Assembly (NCBI GenBank): GCA_035509415.1 | Contig: DATJLQ010000044.1 | Location: 1 to 29,393 of the forward strand | Direction: 5' to 3' | Source of the DNA: DATJLQ01 sp035509415 | Lineage (GTDB): Bacteria; Pseudomonadota; Alphaproteobacteria; JACZXZ01 | Length of the DNA: 29,393 bases | Part shown: in pieces, positions 22,026 to 29,256 of the stretch | Layout of the letters: every line of letters begins with the position of its first letter | Position numbering within the stretch: position 1 is the stretch's first letter | Program-made: the position numbers and the translations under genes | Notes under the pieces: generated by a model | Databases searched by the model: none | The model's input: the letters and a program-made list of their open reading frames with translations, nothing else | Told to the model about the DNA's origin: nothing

Positions 22026-23231
22026 ATGCGCGAAGCCTTCATCTGCGACGCCGTCCGCACCCCGATCGGCCGCTATGCCGGCTCACTCTCGAGCGTGCGC
22101 ACCGACGATCTCGCGTCCGTGCCGATCAAGGCGCTGGTCGCGCGCAATCCGAAGGTCGATTGGGCCCGGATCGACGACGTGATCTACGGCTGCGCCAACC
22201 AGGCGGGCGAGGACAATCGCAACGTCGCGCGCATGGCGTCGCTCATCGCGGGACTGCCGACCGACGTCTCGGGCGTCACGGTCAATCGGCTGTGCGGCTC
22301 GGGCATGGAGGCGGTCGCTCAGGCCGCGCGCGCGATCCGGACCGGCGAGGCCGAGATCATGATCGCGGGCGGGGTCGAGAGCATGAGCCGCGCCCCCTTC
22401 GTCATGCCCAAGGCCACGACCCCCTTCAGCCGCACGGCCGAGATCTACGACACCACCATCGGCTGGCGCTTCGTCAACCCGCTCATCGAGCGCCAATACG
22501 GCATCGATTCGATGCCCGAGACGGCGGAGAACGTGGCCGAGGAATTCCAGGTGACGCGCGAGGATCAGGACGCCTTCGCTCAACGCTCGCAGGCGCGCGC
22601 GGGGCGCGCGATCGCGTCGGGCACCTTCAAGGACGAAATCGTGCCGGTCGCGATCCCGCAGAAGAAGGGCGAGCCGGTCGCGATGGAGATCGACGAGCAT
22701 CCGCGCCCCGATACCACCACCGCCCAGCTCGCGAAATTGCCGACGCCATTCAAGAAGGGCGGCACCGTCACCGCCGGCAACGCGTCGGGGGTCAACGACG
22801 GCGCTGCCGCGCTGCTGGTCGCGTCCGAGAAGGCGGTCGCCGCCTACGGCCTGACGCCGCGCGCGCGCGTCGTCGGCGCCGGCACGGCGGGCGTTCCGCC
22901 GCGCATCATGGGCATGGGGCCGGCGCCCGCCACGCGGAAGCTCCTCGAGCGCCTCGGCGTCAAGCTCTCGGGCATCGACGTGATCGAGCTCAACGAGGCA
23001 TTCGCCGCCCAGGCGCTCGCGGTGCTGCGCCAGCTCGGGCTTGCGGACGATGCCGAGCACGTCAACCCGAACGGCGGCGCCATCGCCCTCGGCCATCCGT
23101 TGGGGATGAGCGGCGCGCGCCTGGTCGCGACCGCCGGTTACGAGCTCGTCCGGCGCAAGGGGCGCTACGCGCTCGCGACCATGTGCATCGGCGTCGGCCA
23201 GGGCATCGCCATGGTCATCGAGCGGGTCTGA
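22026..23231 (+). CDS. pcaF: 3-oxoadipyl-CoA thiolase (PcaF/PaaJ type)
   Basis: The enzyme cleaves 3-oxoadipyl-CoA with CoA to acetyl-CoA and succinyl-CoA, the last step of the beta-ketoadipate and phenylacetate/Box pathways. The 401-residue protein has nucleophile Cys90 (NRLCGSGMEA), His357 in GHPLGMSGAR and Cys387 in CIGVGQG. The segment GEDNRNVARMA (61-71) is typical of PcaF/PaaJ rather than of acetoacetyl-CoA thiolases. AGGAG at 22016-22020 supports the start. It is downstream of paaG on the same strand with the palindromic element between, so a separate promoter or read-through is possible. Confidence 0.93.
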   Translation: MREAFICDAVRTPIGRYAGSLSSVRTDDLASVPIKALVARNPKVDWARIDDVIYGCANQAGEDNRNVARMASLIAGLPTDVSGVTVNRLCGSGMEAVAQAARAIRTGEAEIMIAGGVESMSRAPFVMPKATTPFSRTAEIYDTTIGWRFVNPLIERQYGIDSMPETAENVAEEFQVTREDQDAFAQRSQARAGRAIASGTFKDEIVPVAIPQKKGEPVAMEIDEHPRPDTTTAQLAKLPTPFKKGGTVTAGNASGVNDGAAALLVASEKAVAAYGLTPRARVVGAGTAGVPPRIMGMGPAPATRKLLERLGVKLSGIDVIELNEAFAAQALAVLRQLGLADDAEHVNPNGGAIALGHPLGMSGARLVATAGYELVRRKGRYALATMCIGVGQGIAMVIERV

Positions 23232-23266
23232 GCGGCCCCCGATTGCCGCCTAGCGCGGCACCCCGC

Positions 23267-23290
23267 TCGCCCATAAAATCGCCCATAAAA
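23267..23290 (+). repeat. 12-bp exact tandem duplication upstream of the DedA gene
   Basis: TCGCCCATAAAA occurs twice in succession (23267-23278, 23279-23290), followed by TCG of a third start. Each copy contains CATAAAAT, a -10-like AT-rich patch. The second copy ends 10 bp before the DedA ATG. Confidence 0.95.
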
Positions 23291-23300
23291 TCGAGGCCCC

Positions 23301-25367
23301 ATGGGCGACCTGATCCAATCCTTCATCGACCTCGTCAGCGCGAACCAGCAGCTCGCCTACGGGCTGGTGTGCGCGCTCTCGTTCTCGGAATCGCTGCCGG
23401 TGATCGGCTCGCTCATCCCCGGCACGACCATCATCATCGGCATCGCGGCGCTGGTCGCGAGCGGTGCGGTCGACATCTGGTGGCTCCTGGGCGCGGCCAT
23501 CGTGGGCGCCATCCTGGGCGACGGATTCTCATACTGGATCGGCCACCGCTATCGCGCGACGATCCTCGGCCTGTGGCCGCTCAATCGCTATCCCCAGCTC
23601 GTCGATTCGGCGCGCGCCGCGATCGAGAAGCACGGCGGCAAGAGCATCTTCATCGCGCGCTTCACGCCCGCGATCCGCGCCATCCTGCCGATGGTCGCGG
23701 GCATTCTGCGCATGCCGCCGGGGAAGTTCTATTTCGTCAACGTCGTCTCGGCCTTCGCCTGGGCAATCGCGCATATCGTGCCGGCGGTGATCGCGGGTGC
23801 CTCCCTGGCACTCGCGGGTGCCGTGGGCGGCCGGCTCTTGGCGCTCATCGTCGCCGTCGCGATCGTGCTGTGGCTGATCCTGGCATCGATCCGCTATCTC
23901 CTGCGCCGCGGCGTGCCGCTCATCGCGCGCGGCCTCGCCTCGCTCTGGCGCTGGGCGCGCGCGCACGACAATTGGGTGAGCCGGGAGATCCTGTCGCTGC
24001 TCGATCCGGGCGCGCGCGAGGTCAAGGGCCTCCCGCTCCTGATCGCCTGCCTCATCCTGGGCGCCTGGGCGTTCGTCGGATCGCTCGGGCGGCTCGAGCG
24101 CGCCGACCTGGCCGTGTTCAACTTCATGCAGGGGATGCGCACGCTCTGGGGCGACCGGCTCATGATCGCGATCACCGAGCTCGGCGACACCTCGGTGACG
24201 CTCACGGTCGCGGCCGCGGTGGCGCTGTGGCTCTTGGGACGGCGCGCCTGGCGCGCACTCTGGTATTGGCTCGGCTCGATCGCCGCGGCCTTCGTCTATG
24301 TGCGCGTGCTCCAGCTCATCCTCCAGCTGCCGCGTACCGAGACCGTCTATCGCGGCGCCGACGTGCTCGGGCTGCCGCCCTCTTACATCGCGGTGACCGC
24401 GACGGTCTACGGCTTCCTCGCGCTCATGGTCGCGCGCGAGCTCAAGCCGACGCCGCGTCTCGTGCTCGCGAGCGGTTCGGCGCTGCTCGTGACCCTCGTC
24501 GCCTTCTCCGAGCTTTATCTCGGCTCGCGTTGGCTCTCGGGCGTCGTCGCGGGCGTTTCCTTCGCGCTGGTCTGGATCGGCGGACTCGGCATCGTCTACC
24601 TCGCGCATCTGCCGCGCCCGCTGATCGCGCGCGGCATGGTCGGCCTCGCGGTCGCGGCGTTCGGCGCCGCGGCGACGATCAACGGGCTCGGCCATTACGA
24701 GCGCGACTTGCGTGGCTACGCGGTGCACGTGTCGCCGACCGTGATGACGGCCGCGACCTGGTGGAACGGCGGCTGGGCGAGCCTGCCCGCGCGCCGCATC
24801 GACCTCGCGGGCGGGCTCAAGGAGCCGCTCGCGCTGCAATGGGTCGGCTCGGTCGCCGAGCTCAGGAAGCGCCTCCAGGCCGCGGGCTGGAGCGAGCCGC
24901 CCGAGTGGGATTTCGAATCGACCCTCGCCTGGCTCCAGCCCGGGACCGATCTCGACCAGCTTCCCGTGCTCACGCGCCTCCATAATGGGCGGCCCGCGCA
25001 TCTGATCATGGTCCACCCCGAGCCCGACGAGCGCGGCCGGCCGGTGCGCGCGATCCTGCGTCTCTGGCGCTCGAGCGTCGAGGTGCCGCGCGTGAGGGGC
25101 GAGCCGGCCCATATCTGGCTCGGCATGGTGGTCGATCAGCGCCTCTATCGTTTGGGCGATTTCCTCTCCTTCGGCCTCGCGCAGCACGACGAGAACGCGC
25201 CCGAGGCGAGCCTCGCGGCCGCGATGGCGCCGTCGCGCCTGGTCTATCGCGAGACCGCGGGGAAGGACCTGTTCGGCTGGAACGGCTGGGTGATCCTGTC
25301 CCAGGACGGGAGCTTCGAGGTGCCGCAGGTATCCGAGACGCCGCGCGATCCGAGGGCCGCGCGATGA
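23301..25367 (+). CDS. DedA / PAP2-like (degenerate) / LssY C-terminal membrane fusion protein
   Basis: The 688-residue protein has three modules. Residues 1-200 are a DedA (SNARE-associated/VTT) domain: ESLPVIGSLIPG, a GDGFSYWIGHRYR segment, and ARFTPAIRAILPMVAGILRM, as in flippase-like DedA proteins. Residues about 245-440 are a six-helix PAP2-like domain. Its motif positions read QLILQLPRT (337-346), PSYI (360-363) and SELYLGSRWLSG (403-414) in place of K-x6-RP, PSGH and SR-x5-H-x3-D; all catalytic residues are lost. Residues about 470-688 match the soluble LssY C-terminal domain. DedA-PAP2-LssY order is known; the loss of the phosphatase residues is the oddity. GAGG precedes the ATG. It overlaps the next gene by ATGA. 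Confidence 0.88.
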   Translation: MGDLIQSFIDLVSANQQLAYGLVCALSFSESLPVIGSLIPGTTIIIGIAALVASGAVDIWWLLGAAIVGAILGDGFSYWIGHRYRATILGLWPLNRYPQLVDSARAAIEKHGGKSIFIARFTPAIRAILPMVAGILRMPPGKFYFVNVVSAFAWAIAHIVPAVIAGASLALAGAVGGRLLALIVAVAIVLWLILASIRYLLRRGVPLIARGLASLWRWARAHDNWVSREILSLLDPGAREVKGLPLLIACLILGAWAFVGSLGRLERADLAVFNFMQGMRTLWGDRLMIAITELGDTSVTLTVAAAVALWLLGRRAWRALWYWLGSIAAAFVYVRVLQLILQLPRTETVYRGADVLGLPPSYIAVTATVYGFLALMVARELKPTPRLVLASGSALLVTLVAFSELYLGSRWLSGVVAGVSFALVWIGGLGIVYLAHLPRPLIARGMVGLAVAAFGAAATINGLGHYERDLRGYAVHVSPTVMTAATWWNGGWASLPARRIDLAGGLKEPLALQWVGSVAELRKRLQAAGWSEPPEWDFESTLAWLQPGTDLDQLPVLTRLHNGRPAHLIMVHPEPDERGRPVRAILRLWRSSVEVPRVRGEPAHIWLGMVVDQRLYRLGDFLSFGLAQHDENAPEASLAAAMAPSRLVYRETAGKDLFGWNGWVILSQDGSFEVPQVSETPRDPRAAR

Positions 25368-26665
25368 GCGCTGCACCGTCGATCGCGATCGTCGGCAGCG
25401 GCCCCGCGGGCTTCTTCGCGGCCGACGCGCTCGCGCGCAAGCTCCCCCACGCCACGATCGACATCCTCGACCGGCTGCCGACCCCCTACGGGCTCGTGCG
25501 CGCGGGCGTCGCCCCCGATCATCAAGGCACCAAGGGTGTGGCACGCTTGTTCGAGCGCAGCGCCAAGCATCCGAAGATGCGCTTCCTCGGCAATGTCGAG
25601 GTCGGACGCGACGTCGCCTACGACGAGCTCAAGGCGATCTACGACGTGGTGGTGATCGCAACCGGCGCCCTCGTCGACCGCAAGCTCGGGGTTCCGGGCG
25701 AGGACTTGCCCGGACTCTACGGCTCCTGGCGCTTCGTGGGCTGGCTCAATGGCCATCCGCACGCGGAAGCCCTCGACCCGCCCCTTGCGGGCCCCGGCGT
25801 CGCCGTGATCGGCAACGGCAACGTCGCTCTCGATTGCGCGCGCGTGCTCGCGAAGACCACGTCCGAGATGGCGAAGTCCGATCTCGGCCGCCACGCGCGC
25901 GACGCCCTCGCGGCGACGCGCATCACGGATCTCTATCTCGTCGGCCGGCGCGGGCCGGTCGAGGCGAGCTTCTCGCCCTTCGAGCTCAGCGAGCTCGGGA
26001 CGCTCGAGGCATGCGCCCCACTGCTCGACGGCGCGGCCCTCGAGCGCGAGATCGCGGCCGCCGAGCCGGAGGCGCTCAAGGCCAAGGAGAAGGTACTGGA
26101 GATTTTCCGCGGCTTCGCCAAGAACGCGCCGGACGCGAAGCCCGTGCGGCTTCATTTCATGTTCCGCGCGCGGCCGGTCGCGTTTCTCGGCGGCGCGCGG
26201 CTCGAGGCGATCGAGCTCGAGACGCCTGCGGGCCGGCTTCAAATCCCGGTCGCGAGCGCCATCACCGCCATCGGCTACGGTGCAGTCCCCATTCCGGGCA
26301 TGCCGTTCGACGCGCGCGCGGGCACGGCGCGCAACGATGGCGGGCGTATCGAGCCGGGCGTCTATGCGGTGGGCTGGATCGCGCGCGGCCCTTCGGGCAC
26401 GATCCCGACCAACCGCACCGACGGAATCGCCGCCGCCGAGAGAATCGCGGCCGACCTCGCGGCGGCGGGGCCGGGCGCGAAGCCGGGTCCGGCGGGGCTC
26501 GATGCGCTCCTCGCCGCGCGCGGCGTCGAGCCCGTGAGCTTCGAGGAGTGGAAGGCGATCGACGCGGCCGAGATCGCGCGCGCCGAGGCCGGCCGACCGC
26601 GCGAGAAATTCACGCGCATCGAGGACATGCTCGCCCTCCGCCGCGCACGGAAAGGAAACGCATGA
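25364..26665 (+). CDS. Adrenodoxin reductase-type ferredoxin-NADP+ reductase (FprA-like)
   Basis: This 433-residue FAD/NADP flavoprotein would transfer electrons between NADPH and a ferredoxin. FAD motif GSGPAGFFAA is at 11-20, and the family segment PYGLVRAGVAPDHQGTKGV follows soon after. The NADP-binding motif is VIGNGNVALDCARVL. The C-terminal FAD signature is GWIARGPSGTIPTNRTDG. These place it with mammalian adrenodoxin reductase and mycobacterial FprA rather than plant-type FNR or thioredoxin reductase. No ferredoxin or P450 gene is in the window. Start ATG overlaps the DedA-gene stop (25364-25367) and its stop overlaps the thioesterase start (26662-26665), so the three genes form one translationally coupled unit. 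Confidence 0.92.
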   Translation: MSAAPSIAIVGSGPAGFFAADALARKLPHATIDILDRLPTPYGLVRAGVAPDHQGTKGVARLFERSAKHPKMRFLGNVEVGRDVAYDELKAIYDVVVIATGALVDRKLGVPGEDLPGLYGSWRFVGWLNGHPHAEALDPPLAGPGVAVIGNGNVALDCARVLAKTTSEMAKSDLGRHARDALAATRITDLYLVGRRGPVEASFSPFELSELGTLEACAPLLDGAALEREIAAAEPEALKAKEKVLEIFRGFAKNAPDAKPVRLHFMFRARPVAFLGGARLEAIELETPAGRLQIPVASAITAIGYGAVPIPGMPFDARAGTARNDGGRIEPGVYAVGWIARGPSGTIPTNRTDGIAAAERIAADLAAAGPGAKPGPAGLDALLAARGVEPVSFEEWKAIDAAEIARAEAGRPREKFTRIEDMLALRRARKGNA

Positions 26666-27057
26666 AGCCGATCCCCCTCGGGCACCGCTACGGCTACGCG
26701 ATCGAGACGCGCCACGAGCACACGGCGGCAGCGCTCGGCAACGAGGGTGTGACCGTGGTCTCGACCCCGAGCCTCATCGCGTTCCTCGAGATGGCGGCGC
26801 ACCGGGCACTCGAGCCCTTCTTCGACGCGGGCGAGGGCTCGGTCGGGACGCTCGTCAGTGTGCGCCATCTGGGTGCCGCGCCCGAGGGGGCGGTCGTCGA
26901 GGCCGAGGCGGAAGTGGTCAAGGTCGAGCGCAAGCAGATCGAGTTCGCGGTGCGCGCGCGCTGGCGGGACACGCTTCTCATGGAAGGAACCCACGGGCGT
27001 GCCGTGGTCGACCTCGCGCGTTTCTTCGAGCGCTTGGGCTTGAAGCGTCCGGCCTGA
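26662..27057 (+). CDS. FlK-like hotdog thioesterase
   Basis: The 131-residue protein has a single hotdog fold like fluoroacetyl-CoA thioesterase FlK. Thr35 (STPSLIAFLE), Glu43 and His69 (VSVRHL) have the same spacing (8 and 26) as the FlK triad Thr42, Glu50, His76, so an acyl-CoA hydrolase activity is likely. The fluoroacetate specificity of FlK should not be assumed; most relatives have unknown small acyl-CoA substrates. The frame is open far upstream, but ATG 26662 overlaps the reductase stop and is preceded by AAAGGAAACGC. Six bases after its stop begins the second palindromic element. Confidence 0.88.
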   Translation: MKPIPLGHRYGYAIETRHEHTAAALGNEGVTVVSTPSLIAFLEMAAHRALEPFFDAGEGSVGTLVSVRHLGAAPEGAVVEAEAEVVKVERKQIEFAVRARWRDTLLMEGTHGRAVVDLARFFERLGLKRPA

Positions 27058-27062
27058 GAATA

Positions 27063-27246
27063 GTGCCTCAGTTTGAAATCCTGGCTTGGGTCATGGCCGG
27101 ACTTGGTCCGGCCATCCACGCCTTGGCGCTGGAAAGACGTGGATCACCGGGACGTGAAGCTTGGCCTCGGGCCGGCCGACGGCCGGTCCCGGGGGCCCGG
27201 CGATGACGCGAGCTTGGACCATGGCCGGAGTTTCAAACTGCGTCAC
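27063..27246. repeat. 184-bp palindromic intergenic element with 16-bp terminal inverted repeats
   Basis: The ends GTGCCTCAGTTTGAAA (27063-27078) and TTTCAAACTGCGTCAC (27231-27246) are inverted copies with 14 of 16 matches; CAGTTTGAAA is exact. Inside is a strong hairpin ATGGCCGGAC-TTG-GTCCGGCCAT (27093-27115), a CCACG/CGTGG stem (27116-27120/27138-27142) and further GGCCGG palindromes. It fills most of the 215-bp gap between convergent genes and may also act as a bidirectional terminator. It resembles a second family of dispersed intergenic palindromes, distinct in sequence from the one at 21741-21940. Confidence 0.8.
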
Positions 27247-27272
27247 GACCGGCCTGAGGGCGCGCTTGTCGC

Positions 27273-27899
27273 CTACATGGGCGGCTTGACGCCGTCCTTC
27301 TCCGCGGTCACCGAGGCGCTGGTGAGGCTGCCGTCGGGGTGCTTGAAGGCGAACACGAAGACGGCCGCACCCGGCTTCAGGAGACTCGCATCGCCCGGCG
27401 CATAGCCCACGACCGGCACGTCGGGGCCGACCATGATGACCGAGCTCTTGCCCTTGTAGGAAACGGTGAGCGCGGTCGCGCCAGCCTGCTTGACGATGCC
27501 GGTGACGGTCGCGTTGGTCATCAGGCTGTCGGGCACCAGATCCCACGGGAACTGCCCCTCCGCCGTGCCGCGCATCGCCGCGGGGAAGATATGGACCTCG
27601 ACCGCGTGGAGCCGGCCGTCCGTGCCGCGCACCGAGGTCGAGGCGACGTAGTCGTCGACCTTGATGTCGGCAAGGCTCTTCCTCACGACCGCGCGCACCG
27701 CGTAATTGGGTGCCAAGGTCACGTGCACCAGGGTGCCGTCGCGCGACTTCACCGTGAGCGTCTGGCCCTCGAGCGTCTCGACCGTGCCGCGCACGCGCGT
27801 GGGCGTGCCCTGGGGCGCTTGGGCATCGGCCGGAAGCGCTACCAGCGCCGGCGCGAGTGCCGCGAGCAGCAGAAAGGCGAACGGGCCGACGAGACGCAT
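27273..27899 (-). CDS. Secreted protein of unknown function with two beta-rich repeats
   Basis: The 208-residue protein has a clear Sec signal peptide (basic start, hydrophobic 6-22, probable cleavage after ADA at 26) and is likely periplasmic. The mature part is beta-rich with two similar halves. Each begins with a G-x-V strand (RVRGTVETLEGQTLTVKSRDG and TVTGIVKQAGATALTVSYKGK) followed by a charged strand, reminiscent of DUF5666-like OB-fold domains. No catalytic motif or cysteine is seen. GGAGGTCAGCC precedes the ATG. The divergent neighbour is the flavin reductase-MarR fusion. Function not assigned. Confidence 0.8.
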   Translation of the reverse strand: MRLVGPFAFLLLAALAPALVALPADAQAPQGTPTRVRGTVETLEGQTLTVKSRDGTLVHVTLAPNYAVRAVVRKSLADIKVDDYVASTSVRGTDGRLHAVEVHIFPAAMRGTAEGQFPWDLVPDSLMTNATVTGIVKQAGATALTVSYKGKSSVIMVGPDVPVVGYAPGDASLLKPGAAVFVFAFKHPDGSLTSASVTAEKDGVKPPM

Positions 27900-28030
27900 G
27901 GCTGACCTCCGAGGCGCGAGAAGGATGGGTGCGAGCGTTCTATCACGGCACGCCGCCCGCGGCGCGCCGCGGCGGCGTCAAATTCCCGTTATCGCCGCGT
28001 GAGCGGCCCCAGGCGCTTGCCACAATTTCC

Positions 28031-28042
28031 ATGAAATTTCAT
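28031..28042. promoter_or_regulatory. 12-bp perfect palindrome, candidate MarR operator
   Basis: ATGAAATTTCAT is a perfect AT-rich palindrome in GC-rich surroundings, about 100 bp upstream of the flavin reductase-MarR gene and within the divergent promoter region. A TTGCCA (28017-28022) lies just upstream, so the palindrome would fall in the spacer/-10 area of a promoter. Confidence 0.45.
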
Positions 28043-28142
28043 TTTTCCGGTGCTAAGCTCCGCCGCCGTCGCCGCTTCCCGGCCTTGCCCGCGACCTGCG
28101 TCCAAGGCCCGCGCCCCACACCCTTGCCCAAGACCCGCGATC

Positions 28143-29192
28143 ATGACCGAGCCGCGCCCGCCCATCGACCGCAGCACCTTCCGCACCGCCCTCGGGCGCT
28201 TCCCGACCGGGGTCACGGTGGTGACGGCGCTGTCGCCCAAGGGGGCGCCGGTCGGCTTGACCGCGAACTCGTTCAACTCGGTCTCGCTCGACCCGCCGCT
28301 CGTGCTCTGGAGCCTCGCCAAGGCCGCGCAGCTGCGCACGATCTTCGAGGCCGCCCCCTATTACGCGATCAACGTGCTCGCCGCCGACCAGATCGGCGTC
28401 TCGCGCCAGTTCGCGAGCCGCGCCCATGACCGCTTCGAGGGCATCGCGTGGCGCCCGGGCCTGGGCGGAGCGCCGCTCATCGCGGGCTCGGCCGCCCAAT
28501 TCGAGTGCCGCAACCTCCGACGCTACGAGGGCGGCGACCATCTCATTTTCGTGGGCGAGGTCGAGCGCTTCGCCGATCTCGAGCGCCCGGCGCTCGCCTA
28601 TCATGCGAGCGACTACATGGTGACCGCGCACCATCCGGAGCGCCTGGCGCTTTCGGCGGGCGAGCGTTTCCTCGACGACGACGTCCAGCATCTCCTCGCG
28701 CGGGCGAGCCATCACGCAAGCGGCCCCTTCGCGGGCCCGCTCAAGCGCGCGCGCGTCGCCGCCGCCGAGTGGCGCGTGCTCGCGGCGCTTGCGGACCAGG
28801 GGCGCCTCCCGATCACGCGCTTGGCGCGCCTCGTGCTCATGAAGCAGCCGACCTTGACCAAGCTCGTCGACCGCATGGCGCGGCGCGGCCTCGTCGAGCG
28901 CAAGGCGAGTGCCGGCGACCGGCGCGCGGTGTTGGTGGCGGCGACTCCGGCCGGACGCACGCTCGCGCGCAAGCTCGCCCGCGCCGCGCGCCGGCACGAG
29001 GCGGACCTGCTCGCGGGCTATGGATATGGCGAAGTCGCGTCGCTCAAGGCGGCGCTACGCGGGCTCATCTCGCGCCTCGGCGACGGGCCGCGTGCCGAGA
29101 AGCCGGCCGGGAACAATGAGATGGCCCGTGGAACCAAGCGCGCCGCGAAAGATAAAGGCGCCCAAAAAACCAAGGGCGCCTCAAAAGACTAA
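28143..29192 (+). CDS. Flavin reductase (HpaC-like) fused to a C-terminal MarR domain
   Basis: Residues 1-170 are a short-chain flavin reductase (FMN_red): FRTALGRFPTGVTVVTAL, the FMN-binding GLTANSFNSVSLDPPLVLW, and a C-terminal HLIFVGEVERF...HASDYM. Residues about 175-315 are a MarR winged helix with ARLVLMKQPTLTKLVDRMARRGLVER and the wing AGDRRAVLVAATPAG. The same fusion exists in the reductase component (C1) of Acinetobacter 4-hydroxyphenylacetate hydroxylase, where the MarR-like domain binds the substrate as effector. The protein therefore may supply FMNH2 to a two-component oxygenase. The oxygenase gene is not in the window. The tail 325-349 is Lys/Ala-rich. The frame is open back to 28050; the ATG at 28143 gives a normal N-terminus but lacks a good ribosome site. 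Confidence 0.9.
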   Translation: MTEPRPPIDRSTFRTALGRFPTGVTVVTALSPKGAPVGLTANSFNSVSLDPPLVLWSLAKAAQLRTIFEAAPYYAINVLAADQIGVSRQFASRAHDRFEGIAWRPGLGGAPLIAGSAAQFECRNLRRYEGGDHLIFVGEVERFADLERPALAYHASDYMVTAHHPERLALSAGERFLDDDVQHLLARASHHASGPFAGPLKRARVAAAEWRVLAALADQGRLPITRLARLVLMKQPTLTKLVDRMARRGLVERKASAGDRRAVLVAATPAGRTLARKLARAARRHEADLLAGYGYGEVASLKAALRGLISRLGDGPRAEKPAGNNEMARGTKRAAKDKGAQKTKGASKD

Positions 29193-29199
29193 GATACCG

Positions 29200-29227
29200 G
29201 AAAAAAATTAAGGCGCCTCTTGGCGCC
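29200..29227 (-). terminator. Rho-independent terminator for the rightmost minus-strand gene
   Basis: Read on the minus strand, the stem GGCGCC-AAGA-GGCGCC (29227 to 29212) is followed by TTAATTTTTTT. This fits intrinsic termination of the partial gene ending at 29257, and could stop converging transcripts as well. Confidence 0.7.
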
Positions 29228-29256
29228 CTTTCGTCCGAGCCCACGCGAGCCCGCGT

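Noticed and set aside
21830..24985. A continuous plus-strand open frame of over 1000 codons across the thiolase and DedA genes
   Set aside because: It is the shifted frame of two genes with clear family motifs; its translation is dominated by Arg/Ala/Gly/Pro, typical of GC-rich off-frame reading.
26662..27057. Fluoroacetate detoxification
   Set aside because: The FlK-like triad supports thioesterase chemistry only; nothing in the context indicates organofluorine metabolism.
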